Numbered from the stretch's first letter, positions 39,746 through 50,399 are shown. The stretch: 64,000 nt of DNA from Acinetobacter modestus (GCF_014636095.1 NZ_BMDV01000004.1:1-64000), one strand, 5' to 3'. The notes: a model not told the origin generated them from the sequence alone. Numbers and translations are program-made.

Positions 39746-40120
39746 ATGAATCAAGCATTAAAATATAATATTTATCAACAACATTGCCCTGCTCGATTAT
39801 TTTTTGAAAAAATTGCAGATAAATGGGTTTTGTTGATCATCAATATACTTGCAAGAGAAACTCAGCATTTTAATTTACTCAAAAAAAGTATTCAGGGTAT
39901 TTCCCCAAAAGTGCTTTCACAAAAATTAAAAATGTTAGAACGAGATGGATTTATTGCAAGACAAGTACAAGATACTGCACCCATTCGTGTTGATTACTCA
40001 TTAACCCCACTCGGCTTAGAAGTCGCAAAAATGGCATATCAATTAAAAGACTGGGCAGAGAGTAATATTGAACAAGTCATTTATGCACAGCAACGTTTTG
40101 ATGCAATACAAGAACAATAA
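39746..40120 (+). CDS. HxlR-family transcriptional regulator
   Basis: 124 residues, a winged helix-turn-helix protein. CPARLFFEKIADKWVLLIIN carries the N-terminal Cys, which in QorR and YodB-type regulators senses quinones or diamide. HFNLLKKSIQGISPKVLSQK is the recognition region and RVDYSLTPLG the wing. It is divergent from a quinone-reductase-like flavoprotein and shares an inverted-repeat operator, so it probably represses it until electrophile stress. The ATG at 39746 has AAGGG seven bases upstream; an earlier in-frame ATG at 39722 would add eight residues and is also possible. Confidence 0.85.
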   Translation: MNQALKYNIYQQHCPARLFFEKIADKWVLLIINILARETQHFNLLKKSIQGISPKVLSQKLKMLERDGFIARQVQDTAPIRVDYSLTPLGLEVAKMAYQLKDWAESNIEQVIYAQQRFDAIQEQ

Positions 40121-40144
40121 TTCTAATCATTCAGTGAGGTGTGT

Positions 40145-40525
40145 ATGTATCCACAGCCTTTAATTGCGGTAGCTGATGTCGAAAAAACCAGTCAGTGGTA
40201 TCAAACAATACTTGGTTTAGAAAGCGGGCATGGTGGCAGAGAATATGAACAATTGTTATTTGAGCAGCATATGGTGTTACAACTGCACCAATGGCAAGCT
40301 CATAACCACTCACATATCGGTGACCCCAAACGGCTGATTGGAAATGGGGTTTTATTGTGGTTTGAAAGCAATCGATTTGATGAGATTGTTCAAAAATTAC
40401 AAACTCATCAAATCGAAATTTTAGAAGGACCGAAATACAACCCTAACGCACACCATCGAGAGATTTGGTTTAAAGATCTGAATGGTTATACCTTGGTTAT
40501 TGCGAGCCCGTATGGTGATCTCTAA
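40145..40525 (+). CDS. VOC-family (glyoxalase/bleomycin-resistance fold) protein
   Basis: 126 residues with two beta-alpha-beta-beta-beta modules. LIAVADVEKTSQWYQTILGL opens module 1, and HHREIWFKDLNGYTLVIASP closes module 2 with a potential metal-binding Glu/His set. VOC proteins include dioxygenases, glyoxalases and drug-binding proteins; no substrate is evident. GAGG five bases before the ATG at 40145 supports the start. It lies 24 bases after the HxlR gene on the same strand, so it may belong to that small regulon. Confidence 0.8.
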   Translation: MYPQPLIAVADVEKTSQWYQTILGLESGHGGREYEQLLFEQHMVLQLHQWQAHNHSHIGDPKRLIGNGVLLWFESNRFDEIVQKLQTHQIEILEGPKYNPNAHHREIWFKDLNGYTLVIASPYGDL

Positions 40526-40534
40526 CCCAAGGAA

Positions 40535-41005
40535 CTAAAGTTGTTTAAAACCCTGTTGCCGCCACGCTTCATAGACAATAACTGCAGTTGCGTTAGAGAG
40601 GTTTAAGCTTCTTGAGTTTTCAGCCATTGGCAAACGAATCCACTGCTCTTGTGGGAACATTAAACGCACTTGTTCAGGTAAACCACGAGTTTCAGGTCCC
40701 ATTAACAAAGCAACTGGACGATTAAGATCGACAGTATGCGGTGTCGCTGTACCTTTAGTGGTCAGTGGAAAAACATGCTCAACACCTTTGGTTTTTAAAT
40801 CGGCAAGACAGAGCTCGATATTGTCCCAAATTTGCATTCTTGCCCATTCGTGGTAATCCAAACCTGCTCGCTTCAATTTCTTATCGTCTAGTTCAAAACC
40901 TAAAGGTCTCACTAAATGCAATTGAGCACCTGTATTGGCACACAAACGAATAATATTACCTGTGTTTGCAGGTATTTCTGGTTCGTATAGGACAACATGA
41001 ATCAC
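40535..41005 (-). CDS. trmL: tRNA (cytidine/uridine(34)-2'-O)-methyltransferase TrmL
   Basis: A 156-residue SPOUT methyltransferase. [20 protein letters not shown] at the N-terminus, then [10 protein letters not shown] and [24 protein letters not shown], form the trefoil-knot SAM site. It methylates the wobble nucleotide of tRNA-Leu. The length matches E. coli TrmL (YibK). Translation starts at a GTG (41005) with AGAG upstream. It follows cysG on the same strand with an 80-base gap that contains a perfect palindrome. Confidence 0.94.
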   Translation of the reverse strand: MIHVVLYEPEIPANTGNIIRLCANTGAQLHLVRPLGFELDDKKLKRAGLDYHEWARMQIWDNIELCLADLKTKGVEHVFPLTTKGTATPHTVDLNRPVALLMGPETRGLPEQVRLMFPQEQWIRLPMAENSRSLNLSNATAVIVYEAWRQQGFKQL

Positions 41006-41030
41006 AAATTTTCTCTACTATTCAAATTCT

Positions 41031-41057
41031 CCAGATCTATTTATTAAATAGATCTGG
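41031..41057. repeat. Perfect hairpin palindrome between cysG and trmL
   Basis: A 12-bp stem, CCAGATCTATTT / AAATAGATCTGG, with loop ATT. There is no T run on either side, so it is not a standard intrinsic terminator. It may be an RNA-processing or stability hairpin or a DNA-binding site. Confidence 0.6.
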
Positions 41058-41084
41058 AATGACGACAACGCCATAAAGGAAATT

Positions 41085-42458
41085 TTATTGCCATTTTAAC
41101 TGTTCACGCAGACTGACCACTTCACCAATAATGGTTAAAGTCGGCGCTACGATATGATGCTCAGATACTTTGGTCGCTATATCAGCTAAAGTTCCAACAA
41201 CCACATTTTGATCTGGAGTAGTACCTTTGGAAATAAGTGCAACTGGCATATTTGGACGCTGGCCGTGAGCAATCAATTGCTCACAAATGCGTTCTAAACC
41301 AACTAAGCCCATGTATAACACCAAAGTTTGGTTTTCATACACTAGCTCACTCCAAGGAAGTTCTGGTGATCCTTCTTTAAGGTGTCCTGTTAAAAAACGT
41401 ACACTTTGCGCATAATCACGATGCGTGAGTGGAATACCTGCATAAGCAGAGCATCCTGACGCCGCTGTAATACCTGGCACAACTTGAAACGTAACATCAG
41501 CTTCAACTAATTCTTGAATCTCTTCGCCACCACGCCCAAAAATAAATGGATCACCACCTTTTAAGCGGCAAACACGCTTACCCTTTTGCGCATATTCAAC
41601 CAACAAAGCATTAATGCCATCTTGTGGGACTGAATGATTAGAACGTGCTTTACCGACATAAATTTTTTCAGCATCGCGGCGGCACAACTCTAAGATCGGT
41701 GCAGAAACCAAACGATCATAAATTACCACATCAGCTTGTTGCATCAAGCGTAATGCTTTTAAAGTCAGCAACTCTGGATCACCGGGACCCGCACCCACTA
41801 AATAGACTTCACCTTTCGGTGCAGTCCATTCTGTTAAGGCTTGTTCAATTAAATTATTTGCCACCTCAAGATTGTCATTAAAGACTTGTTCTTTTAGTGG
41901 GCTTGCATATAAGTTTTCCCAAAAAATACGACGCTCATCTGGATTCGCAATTTTTTCTTTAACCTGTTTACGCCATTGACCAGAAAACTCAGCTAATTTA
42001 CCCATACCATGTGGAATAGAACTTTCTAACTGTGTACGAATTTGACGTGATAAAACAGGTGAAGCTCCATTTGAAGCCACAGAAATAACGAGTGGTGACC
42101 GATCAATAATTGCAGGCACCATAAAACGACAATTTGGAATATCATCCACGCTATTGACGAGAAGATTACGTATCTCACATTGCTCAAAGACAGCTTTATT
42201 CACATCAGGCTGATCTGTCGCTGCAATTACTAGGCGATAAGGCGTTACTAAAATATTTACAGAAAAAGGGGCTTGGATATATTGACCCAGTGACTTCTCA
42301 ACTAATTGTTGCAAATCAGGCTCAATCTCTGGTGCAATCACATCAATAATCGCACCAGCTTTGACTAATAAGTTTGCTTTGCGGTAGGCAATATGCCCAC
42401 CACCCACAATCAGACAACGTTGCTGCTGCAACTTTAAAGAGATTGGGAAAATTTCCAC
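41085..42458 (-). CDS. cysG: Siroheme synthase CysG
   Basis: A 457-residue bifunctional enzyme. The N-terminal half (about 1-215) is precorrin-2 dehydrogenase/sirohydrochlorin ferrochelatase with a Rossmann motif LIVGGGHIAYRKA (about 16-28). The C-terminal half is uroporphyrinogen III C-methyltransferase with VYLVGAGPGDPELLTLKA (about 218-235), VYDRLV-like VIYDRLVS, and GGDPFIFGRGGEE. Product siroheme serves sulfite and nitrite reductases. Start GTG (42458) is preceded by GAGG. The serS gene ends 67 bases upstream on the same strand, so co-transcription is likely. Confidence 0.96.
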   Translation of the reverse strand: MEIFPISLKLQQQRCLIVGGGHIAYRKANLLVKAGAIIDVIAPEIEPDLQQLVEKSLGQYIQAPFSVNILVTPYRLVIAATDQPDVNKAVFEQCEIRNLLVNSVDDIPNCRFMVPAIIDRSPLVISVASNGASPVLSRQIRTQLESSIPHGMGKLAEFSGQWRKQVKEKIANPDERRIFWENLYASPLKEQVFNDNLEVANNLIEQALTEWTAPKGEVYLVGAGPGDPELLTLKALRLMQQADVVIYDRLVSAPILELCRRDAEKIYVGKARSNHSVPQDGINALLVEYAQKGKRVCRLKGGDPFIFGRGGEEIQELVEADVTFQVVPGITAASGCSAYAGIPLTHRDYAQSVRFLTGHLKEGSPELPWSELVYENQTLVLYMGLVGLERICEQLIAHGQRPNMPVALISKGTTPDQNVVVGTLADIATKVSEHHIVAPTLTIIGEVVSLREQLKWQ

Positions 42459-42525
42459 GATACGCCTCTATATTTTTTAGATCTGATTGAGCCCAAGCAA
42501 AAACTATGCACAAATTCGATGCATT

Positions 42526-43803
<1,278 letters not shown>

Positions 43804-43914
43804 TCATGAATAGAGAAAAAACTGGCTATAGTGTAAGGCTTTAACCTAAAAAAATACAGCGATTGGCAATAAACTATCAGCATCTATAAACAATGTTTAG
43901 ATGCTGACTAACAA

Positions 43915-44679
43915 CTAATTTGGCTCTTTAGGTAAGCTTGGTAAATATTCAGCCTTGATAAATTTTTTGGCTGAATAATACGGTAAAGTTAATTCGCTCA
44001 TCCCTTCTGCATATGAAGCCAACTCATATAGAGGATAAACAAATACAATACCATTTACTCCATAATAAAAATTATCACTGACTTGCAATTGATCTTTCTT
44101 AATTTGGTGATCATCTAACCAGTTTTGATTAGCTGCATATAACTCATCACGAAGTTTTTGATTCATTTCGGGTTTCAACAACTCAGCAACAGTAATATGT
44201 TTCTTATTCGACAAATCAAAATTCACAAATTCTTGATGTGACATACCATGCGCAGCACCAGCTGAATATGAGTAAGTCTGAATTGCGAAAGTCGCCAAAT
44301 TATAATTTTGCCCTACAAAACGTACATAGGTACTACTTTCACTTAGTAATGGTTCACCAGCAGGGACTTTTACCTGTTGATCAGCTAAGTTCGAAAATGC
44401 ATTCGGCTCAGCTTTTTTCATACGATTGAGAAAATATTCATCAATCCATTTTTGATTGGTTTCAACGTTTTGTAAATCATACTTGGTACAACCATCTTCT
44501 AAGCAGACTTTTTGTTTGGGTATTTTGACTGCAATAACTTTCGCTTGAATGAGTGGAATATCAACTTTGTCCTTTTCATTAGTTGTATCTTTTTTAGGTT
44601 GGCAACCTGTTAATGCAATAACTGTCAGGATAGGAAGAAGCGGAATAATTTTTGATAATTGTGTAAAGTTCATCGTCAT
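43915..44679 (-). CDS. RsiV/DUF3298-family lipoprotein
   Basis: 254 residues. A signal peptide (about 8-25) ends with the lipobox LTGC, so the mature protein should be lipid-anchored. The DUF4163/DUF3298-like region contains FAIQTYSYSAGAAHGMSHQEFVNF (about 130-153) and a C-terminal NGIVFVYPLYELASYAEG (about 208-225), as in RsiV, a lysozyme-binding anti-sigma factor. No adjacent ECF sigma gene is present, so a regulatory role is not supported; envelope defence against lysozyme or a generic envelope role is possible. AGAGA precedes the ATG. Confidence 0.75.
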   Translation of the reverse strand: MTMNFTQLSKIIPLLPILTVIALTGCQPKKDTTNEKDKVDIPLIQAKVIAVKIPKQKVCLEDGCTKYDLQNVETNQKWIDEYFLNRMKKAEPNAFSNLADQQVKVPAGEPLLSESSTYVRFVGQNYNLATFAIQTYSYSAGAAHGMSHQEFVNFDLSNKKHITVAELLKPEMNQKLRDELYAANQNWLDDHQIKKDQLQVSDNFYYGVNGIVFVYPLYELASYAEGMSELTLPYYSAKKFIKAEYLPSLPKEPN

Positions 44680-44776
44680 ACAAGTCTCTGATGTTTTTCT
44701 TAACTATACAAAGCCTTGCCTACAGATAAAATTAAGAAATGTATCTACATTTTTAGCCAGTCATCCATTATGAAAC

Positions 44777-46252
44777 TTATTCCTCTTTTTCAAAACTAAT
44801 CCAGTTACAGTGAAAACCTAACGGCACACGGACTCCCAATTCTATTTCAGCTTGAACACTCATCTCTACACCTTTCACTTTAAGTATTGCCACTTTTGAA
44901 GCTTCACTGTGTATATGGTGTAAATACGTCATTAAATAACCTTGTCCCTCAGCACTTTGCGCATGCTCAGGTACGAATGTTACCTCACCCATGACCCATT
45001 GCTGACCAAAATCATAAGTGCGGTTGGTTTCTAAAACCAAATCATGGATTTTCAAAACATTGAATAAGCCATCTTGTGGAAAACCCAAAGTATATAAATA
45101 ACGGTAGGAATTCCCCGTATAACGCTCATCAATTTTTGGAAATTCCTGAATATCAGTATCCACAATAATTCTACTAATACTCTTTAAATTCGAATCAATT
45201 ATCCAACGTTCCAATATCGCATGTTGATCCTCATAGGCTGCATGTTGAGAATGTTCAAAATCGTTTTTATGTACTAAAACATCCAATATAATTTGGCTTT
45301 TATCATCTCGAAATGCATTCGCGGCATGGAAAATAAAACAAGGAGCAACATTGATCCAGCGGATACTCTCAGCTTCTCCATACTTCGCTAAAATACCAAT
45401 ACGGGCTTGATGTTGTTCATTCCATTGATAAGGCACGCTCTTGCCTGTAAATAACCGAGTGAGGGAAAATGTGAGAGGAAAATCAAAAACAATCACATCC
45501 TGCTGTGTAATGAGACAATCATGAATCATAGGACCATGTTGTAAAAAAATTTGGGTCACATGAATCAACTCCCCCTTCCCATCAATCACTTGGTAATAGG
45601 CATTTTTACGATCAAGAGCATCGTAACAAATCGCATGTAAGTGCTCCGTTTTCTGATCCTTACGAGGATGTGCGGTAAACGGCAGATCCGCATCACTATT
45701 AAAAAGCTGATAACGTTCCGCATTTAGTTCATAGTCCAAGCAGATTGGGAAAGCACCCGCCTCAATCACAGCCCACAGCTTTCCAGCATGCTTAAAGATA
45801 TTTGTATTAATAACATCATGAGCCCCCCTCCTATACCCCTGTATAGATTGCTGTTTTTTATTTTCCTGAACTATATCTGTTGCAATCATTTTGCTTTTAA
45901 ACCAGATCGCCTCTCCATTTTGTAGTTTCAGCCCGTGAACCATGCCGTCACCCAGATACCATTCAAACAATGTTGGTTTTTTGACATAAATTGGATTTGA
46001 ACCAATTCGCAGTAATAAACCATGCAAGTGCTTTGGGATTTCTCCAGTCACTTTAAAGTTTGAAATCTCAGTTTCATTTACAGGTCGGTATACAATTTTT
46101 TGATAAATATCTTTCTCATTCCCCGAGGCATGCCGTCTTAAGAACAAACCAATAATCCTAATTATTTTTTGTTTTACAACATTCTTCAGCGATTTCAACA
46201 CTGTCATTTTAGGATAATTATGAATTGCTTTCTGATCAGCCAAATCTTTCAT
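44777..46252 (-). CDS. Carotenoid oxygenase family (RPE65/CCD-like) protein
   Basis: A seven-bladed propeller, Fe2+-dependent oxygenase family that cleaves carotenoids, stilbenes or related alkenes. All four iron-ligand His contexts are visible: TAHPRKD, HGPMIHDC, CFIFHAANAF and, near the C-terminus, VPLGFHCNW. The segment GLLLRIGSNP and GDGMVHGL near the N-terminus also fit. Substrate unknown; no carotenoid biosynthesis genes are nearby. The start is uncertain: I give the ATG at 46252 (491 residues). A TTG at 46324 would add 24 residues and an ATG at 46207 would remove 15; none has a clear ribosome-binding site. Confidence 0.85.
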   Translation of the reverse strand: MKDLADQKAIHNYPKMTVLKSLKNVVKQKIIRIIGLFLRRHASGNEKDIYQKIVYRPVNETEISNFKVTGEIPKHLHGLLLRIGSNPIYVKKPTLFEWYLGDGMVHGLKLQNGEAIWFKSKMIATDIVQENKKQQSIQGYRRGAHDVINTNIFKHAGKLWAVIEAGAFPICLDYELNAERYQLFNSDADLPFTAHPRKDQKTEHLHAICYDALDRKNAYYQVIDGKGELIHVTQIFLQHGPMIHDCLITQQDVIVFDFPLTFSLTRLFTGKSVPYQWNEQHQARIGILAKYGEAESIRWINVAPCFIFHAANAFRDDKSQIILDVLVHKNDFEHSQHAAYEDQHAILERWIIDSNLKSISRIIVDTDIQEFPKIDERYTGNSYRYLYTLGFPQDGLFNVLKIHDLVLETNRTYDFGQQWVMGEVTFVPEHAQSAEGQGYLMTYLHHIHSEASKVAILKVKGVEMSVQAEIELGVRVPLGFHCNWISFEKEE

Positions 46253-46399
46253 TTTTATTAAAAATATTCTTGAATTATTATCTAAGAATAAAATAAACCA
46301 TCTTTTAAATCCAATAAACTTCAAGATGAATAGATAGTATTAATCTCTAGACTGTTGAACTTGTAAAGAAAACTTTTATTAATGTCGTCCTATCATAAA

Positions 46400-46423
46400 A
46401 AAAGCAACCCACAGGTTGCTTTT
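46400..46423 (-). terminator. Terminator of lolA
   Basis: Stem AAAAGCAACC / GGTTGCTTTT with a 4-base loop, followed on the minus strand by seven T. Confidence 0.88.
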
Positions 46424-46440
46424 CACTTATCCTTCATCAT

Positions 46441-47139
46441 TTACTGATCAATAATATCCGTACCTTTCGGTGGCGTGAAATTAAAAACTGATGCAGGAAT
46501 AGTTGGATTAACTTTTACATTAGTAAAGCGAACATTCGTTGTTTGACCTAAAGAATCTTGCAAGACCATTAAGTTAGGTGCCTTATTTGCACCAAAACTA
46601 ATCGTTAAACTTTGAAATGCTCCATCCTCTTGTTTTGGATACAAAGTATAATAAAGCTTACTACGATCAGGCTGCGTTACGCGATAAGATTGCATAATCT
46701 GATTGGTATTCCCTGACAGTAAAAGCGCTGGGGTATTCGCAATTTGATCATCCAAACTTTGACGTACAGCTTGTTGAAGATCAGGATCATAAATCCAGAC
46801 TACTTTACCTGTGGTCACAATCGTTTGTTTAGCAGGACTTGTGGTTTCCCAATAAAACTTTCCAGGTCGTTCAACTTTCATTGAACCTTTAAAAGTCTGA
46901 TTCATATGTTGAGCAGTTAAACCTTTTTTCTGAACTGCTTTATTACTCGCAGCTACTTTGGTACTTTGTTCAAAATCTGCTGTGAATCTTTGTAAGCCAG
47001 AGAGTTGTTGAACCAAACTATTCGTCGCCTGCTGAGTCGATGCAGCCACGGGTGCAGCAAATACCTGACTACTCACAACAGGGGCAAGTGTAGCTACACT
47101 TAAAGTTGTTGCATAAGCGATTTTTTTTACGAAATTCAT
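46441..47139 (-). CDS. lolA: Outer-membrane lipoprotein carrier protein LolA
   Basis: 232 residues with a Sec signal peptide ending VFAAP (about residue 30). The periplasmic chaperone takes lipoproteins from LolCDE to LolB. Family motifs are FTADFEQST (about 53-61), GSMKVERPGKFYWETTSP (about 85-102), VWIYDPDLQQAV and a long beta-rich C-terminus with VFNFTPPKGTDII. Slightly longer than E. coli LolA because of a Gln/Ala-rich N-terminal stretch. AAGG precedes the ATG. Several lipoproteins in this window (AdeK, RsiV-like, the two-repeat lipoprotein) are potential cargo. Confidence 0.93.
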   Translation of the reverse strand: MNFVKKIAYATTLSVATLAPVVSSQVFAAPVAASTQQATNSLVQQLSGLQRFTADFEQSTKVAASNKAVQKKGLTAQHMNQTFKGSMKVERPGKFYWETTSPAKQTIVTTGKVVWIYDPDLQQAVRQSLDDQIANTPALLLSGNTNQIMQSYRVTQPDRSKLYYTLYPKQEDGAFQSLTISFGANKAPNLMVLQDSLGQTTNVRFTNVKVNPTIPASVFNFTPPKGTDIIDQ

Positions 47140-47436
47140 AAAATGAACCTTCTATCAGATTTTTACTGTTATGACGACATCTTACTGTTTTTGATCATTT
47201 AAAAAATGAAGAAAAGCATTGGTTTTGTGTAATTCGTGTCGCAAAGTTCTGCATTATGTATGAAGTTACAGCCTTTATGTAGAAATTGTAATAATAAAAG
47301 TGCTTAGCGATAAAGATCCAAGAAGAATACATTTTTAATGATTATGTCTGAAATGAGAAACTGTTTATCAACAATATGCTAGACGAAAAATTAGATTTTG
47401 TTAGTCTACTATAAGCTCTATTTAGAAGTATAACGA

Positions 47437-48297
47437 ATGAAAAGTCTTGCCTTTATTCACCGTAATGATACCCGCTTTGCCATCGGTGACTTTTATCCTG
47501 CTCTTTCCGTATTCTCCTATCAAGAGTTAGGTAATACCACTTCACCTTTTTTACTCTTAGATCATCTTGGACCTGGTATTTTAGAGCCTAAAAGTAATAA
47601 AAAAGGTGTCCACGAACACCCTCATCGTGGTTTTGAAACCGTGACCTTCGTTTTTGCTGGGGAATTGGAGCATCAAGATTCAATTGGGCATGGGGGAATT
47701 ATTAAACAAGGTGATGTGCAGTGGATGACAGCTGCCTCTGGGGTACAGCATATTGAACATTTCAGCCCAGAATTCAGAGAGCAAGGCGGCTATTTTGAAA
47801 TGGTACAATTATGGGTCAATTTACCAGCTAAAGATAAAATGTCACATCCTCGCTATCAAAGCTTATCGAATAATACGATTCCAAAAATATTATTAGAACA
47901 CGATGCTGGTTATGTCCGTGTTGTTGCAGGGCAATTTGAAAATATTCAAGGTATTGCTCAAACATTTAGTCCAATGAATGTGTTTGATGTTCATTTAAAT
48001 AAAGGACATCAAATTATTCTGCCAGCAGCTCATGGAGATACAACATTAGTTTATTTACGTCGCGGTAAGGCGCAATTTGCTGAAGATGAAGACCTTTTAG
48101 AGGAACAAGCCATCGCGATGATGTCTAGTTTTGAGACCGATGTTTCAATCACCGCTTTAGAAAATTGCGACATCTTATTTCTATCTGCTCCACCTTTACA
48201 GGAACCTGTTAATGGGCATGGTTTTTTCGTAATGAATAGTTATGAAGAAATTCTACAAGCCTATGAAGACTTAAAAACGGGTGTATTTGGCAAGTAG
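47437..48297 (+). CDS. Pirin family protein
   Basis: 286 residues, a bicupin. The N-terminal cupin has the metal-binding set in HEHPHRGFETVTFVFAGELEH-type sequence (about 53-75; His and Glu ligands) and GDVQWMTAASGVQHIEH (about 92-108), the pirin signature. The C-terminal cupin (about 170-250) is more degenerate. Some bacterial pirins have quercetinase activity, others bind enzymes; no choice is possible here. The ribosome-binding site is weak. It converges with rpmA across a strong terminator. Confidence 0.88.
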   Translation: MKSLAFIHRNDTRFAIGDFYPALSVFSYQELGNTTSPFLLLDHLGPGILEPKSNKKGVHEHPHRGFETVTFVFAGELEHQDSIGHGGIIKQGDVQWMTAASGVQHIEHFSPEFREQGGYFEMVQLWVNLPAKDKMSHPRYQSLSNNTIPKILLEHDAGYVRVVAGQFENIQGIAQTFSPMNVFDVHLNKGHQIILPAAHGDTTLVYLRRGKAQFAEDEDLLEEQAIAMMSSFETDVSITALENCDILFLSAPPLQEPVNGHGFFVMNSYEEILQAYEDLKTGVFGK

Positions 48298-48332
48298 TAA
48301 AACTAATGATCCATTTCAAAATGAAGACCAAT

Positions 48333-48361
48333 AAAAAAACCCGCTAAAAGCGGGTTTTTTT
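48333..48361. terminator. Bidirectional terminator between pirin and rpmA
   Basis: Stem built on ACCCGCT/AGCGGGT with a 3-base loop, extended by seven A on one side and seven T on the other. It serves both converging genes. Confidence 0.92.
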
Positions 48362-48374
48362 GAACCATTAAAGC

Positions 48375-48629
48375 TTAAGCTTCAACAGTTACATAGCGAC
48401 GGCCAAATTGACCTTTCACTTCAAATTTTACTACGCCGTCAGCAGTAGCAAATAAAGTATGGTCACGACCCATACCAACATTTGCACCAGCGTGGAATTC
48501 TGTACCACGTTGACGAACGATGATGTTACCAGCAGTTACAGTTTGACCACCGTAAACTTTAACACCTAACATCTTAGGATTCGAATCACGACCGTTCTTC
48601 GTCGATCCACCGGCTTTTTTAGTTGCCAT
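48375..48629 (-). CDS. rpmA: 50S ribosomal protein L27
   Basis: 84 residues starting [20 protein letters not shown], the conserved tail that reaches the peptidyl-transferase centre; no cleavable N-terminal extension of the Firmicute type. [19 protein letters not shown] (about 37-55) is the core motif. AGGAG nine bases before the ATG. It follows rplU by 17 bases in the usual L21-L27 operon. Confidence 0.98.
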   Translation of the reverse strand: MATKKAGGSTKNGRDSNPKMLGVKVYGGQTVTAGNIIVRQRGTEFHAGANVGMGRDHTLFATADGVVKFEVKGQFGRRYVTVEA

Positions 48630-48646
48630 GTCTATTTACTCCTGAG

Positions 48647-48958
48647 TTAGCCTGCGATACCAGTAATTTTCAACTCGGTAAACCATTGACGGTGACCTTG
48701 TTGCTTACGGTAGTGTTTACGACGACGCATTTTGATGATGCGGATTTTGTCGTGACGACCATGACCAACTACTTCTGCAGTTACTTTTGCGCCAGCTACT
48801 ACTGGAGCACCGATTTGAATGCTGTCACCGTTAACAACCATCAATACGTCATCAAACGTAATAGTTGAACCAGTTTCTGCTTTCAACAATTCTACTTTAA
48901 GGGTTTCACCCTCAACAACACGGTGCTGTTTACCACCGCTTTGGATTACTGCGTACAT
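48647..48958 (-). CDS. rplU: 50S ribosomal protein L21
   Basis: 103 residues from [18 protein letters not shown] to the basic C-terminus [17 protein letters not shown], which binds 23S rRNA. The ATG at 48958 with GGAG seven bases upstream gives the family's standard length. The open frame extends upstream to 49135, but that extension is the leader and is not protein-like. Confidence 0.98.
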   Translation of the reverse strand: MYAVIQSGGKQHRVVEGETLKVELLKAETGSTITFDDVLMVVNGDSIQIGAPVVAGAKVTAEVVGHGRHDKIRIIKMRRRKHYRKQQGHRQWFTELKITGIAG

Positions 48959-49407
48959 AATGTACTCCAACATGCCCGTGTCGTCGTGTCGATAAAGGGA
49001 TATACCGAACTTAAAACGAACGCCACTGGGGTTATACAAGGGGACAAATTTTAAGTGAAAATTGATCAAACAACAAGTCATTTTGCACAAATGCAAAGAT
49101 ATTGATAAGTTGCTTGGATTTTTTAATGAAATCAATTAGATTGATGTCGGCTTGTTTTGATTGATTCTGATCAAAATTTGAAATACATTTTTAAAAACAA
49201 ATTGCGACAATAACAAACTGTGTTTTTATCAAGTCATAAGTAGAGTGATATCGGTTTATAGAGAATTGCCTTTATTTGCCTAAATTAAGACCAAAAAACT
49301 CACCGTCTTGTTGTAAATCACAGATTACATGACTTGTATAACTGTTTAGCAATAAATTAATTGATACACTTGGCAACATTATCCACCTATACGAGGTTTT
49401 CCTTCAT
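48959..49407. other. Divergent rplU-ispB spacer
   Basis: 449 bases with the rplU promoter (49048-49076) and about 80 bases of rplU leader. The ispB side has no confidently assigned promoter. No small gene or known leader motif recognised. Confidence 0.5.
49048..49076 (-). promoter_or_regulatory. Candidate promoter of rplU-rpmA
   Basis: On the minus strand TTGTTG (49076-49071), exactly 17 bases, then TAAAAT (49053-49048). The start would be near 49041, leaving a leader of about 80 bases. Confidence 0.55.
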
Positions 49408-50385
49408 ATGGTTATCGATTTCAAGCAAGACATTCTCTCCCCTGTTGCGACAGATTTTGCTGCGATGGATCACCTGATCAATGAAGGTATAAGTTCTAAA
49501 GTTGGTCTTGTTATGTCTGTCAGTAAACATGTTGTTGAAGCTGGCGGTAAACGTATGCGCCCAATCATGTGTTTACTTGCTGCTCGTGCTTGCGGCGTCG
49601 CAAACATGGAACATGCTCAACATTTAGCTGCAATTATCGAAATGCTACACACTGCAACATTGGTGCATGATGATGTCGTTGATGAATCCAACTTACGCCG
49701 TGGTCGTCCAACCGCAAATGCCACTTGGAATAATCAAACTGCAGTTTTGGTCGGTGACTTTCTAATCGCACGTGCTTTCGACTTATTGGTTGATCTCAAT
49801 AACATTACCTTACTGAAAGATTTTTCAACTGGAACCTGTGAAATTGCTGAGGGGGAAGTCCTTCAACTACAATCACAACATCAACCTGATACCACTGAAG
49901 AAACCTATCTCAGAATTATTCACGGTAAAACTTCGCGTTTATTTGAGCTTGCAACAGAAGGTGCAGCAATTTTAGCTGGCACTGAAGAATATCGAGAGCC
50001 TTTGCGTCGTTTTGCTGGTCATTTTGGTAATGCCTTCCAAATTATTGATGATATTTTGGACTACACCTCTGATGCCGACACATTAGGTAAAAATATTGGT
50101 GATGATTTAATGGAAGGTAAACCGACTTTACCGTTAATTTCAGCATTAGCTCATTCAACCGGAGATGATCATGCGATTATTCGTCGCAGTATCGCGACAG
50201 GTGGTATCGAGCATTTGGACAAAGTCATTGAAATTGTTCACAACTCAGGCGGCTTAGACTACTGTCAAAAACGTGCCCAACAAGAAACGGATGCAGCTTT
50301 AGAAGCGCTTAAAGCGCTACCAGATAATGGATATCGCCAAGCACTGATTAATTTGACCTTAATGGCCTTACATCGACTTCAATAA
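49408..50385 (+). CDS. ispB: Octaprenyl-diphosphate synthase IspB (long-chain trans-polyprenyl synthase)
   Basis: A 325-residue all-helical prenyltransferase making the ubiquinone side chain. First Asp-rich motif in LVHDDVVDESNLRRGRPT (about 88-105) and second in FQIIDDILDYTSD (about 211-223). GGKRMRP (about 46-52) binds the diphosphate. Acinetobacter makes mainly ubiquinone-9, so the product may be C45 rather than C40; chain length cannot be confirmed here. GAGG lies about 12 bases before the ATG. Confidence 0.93.
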   Translation: MVIDFKQDILSPVATDFAAMDHLINEGISSKVGLVMSVSKHVVEAGGKRMRPIMCLLAARACGVANMEHAQHLAAIIEMLHTATLVHDDVVDESNLRRGRPTANATWNNQTAVLVGDFLIARAFDLLVDLNNITLLKDFSTGTCEIAEGEVLQLQSQHQPDTTEETYLRIIHGKTSRLFELATEGAAILAGTEEYREPLRRFAGHFGNAFQIIDDILDYTSDADTLGKNIGDDLMEGKPTLPLISALAHSTGDDHAIIRRSIATGGIEHLDKVIEIVHNSGGLDYCQKRAQQETDAALEALKALPDNGYRQALINLTLMALHRLQ

Positions 50386-50399
50386 TTTTATGAGTGCCT

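Noticed and set aside
48959..49135. N-terminal extension of L21 by 59 residues
   Set aside because: The extension is not protein-like, contains the mapped promoter region, and the ATG at 48958 has a proper ribosome-binding site and gives the standard length.
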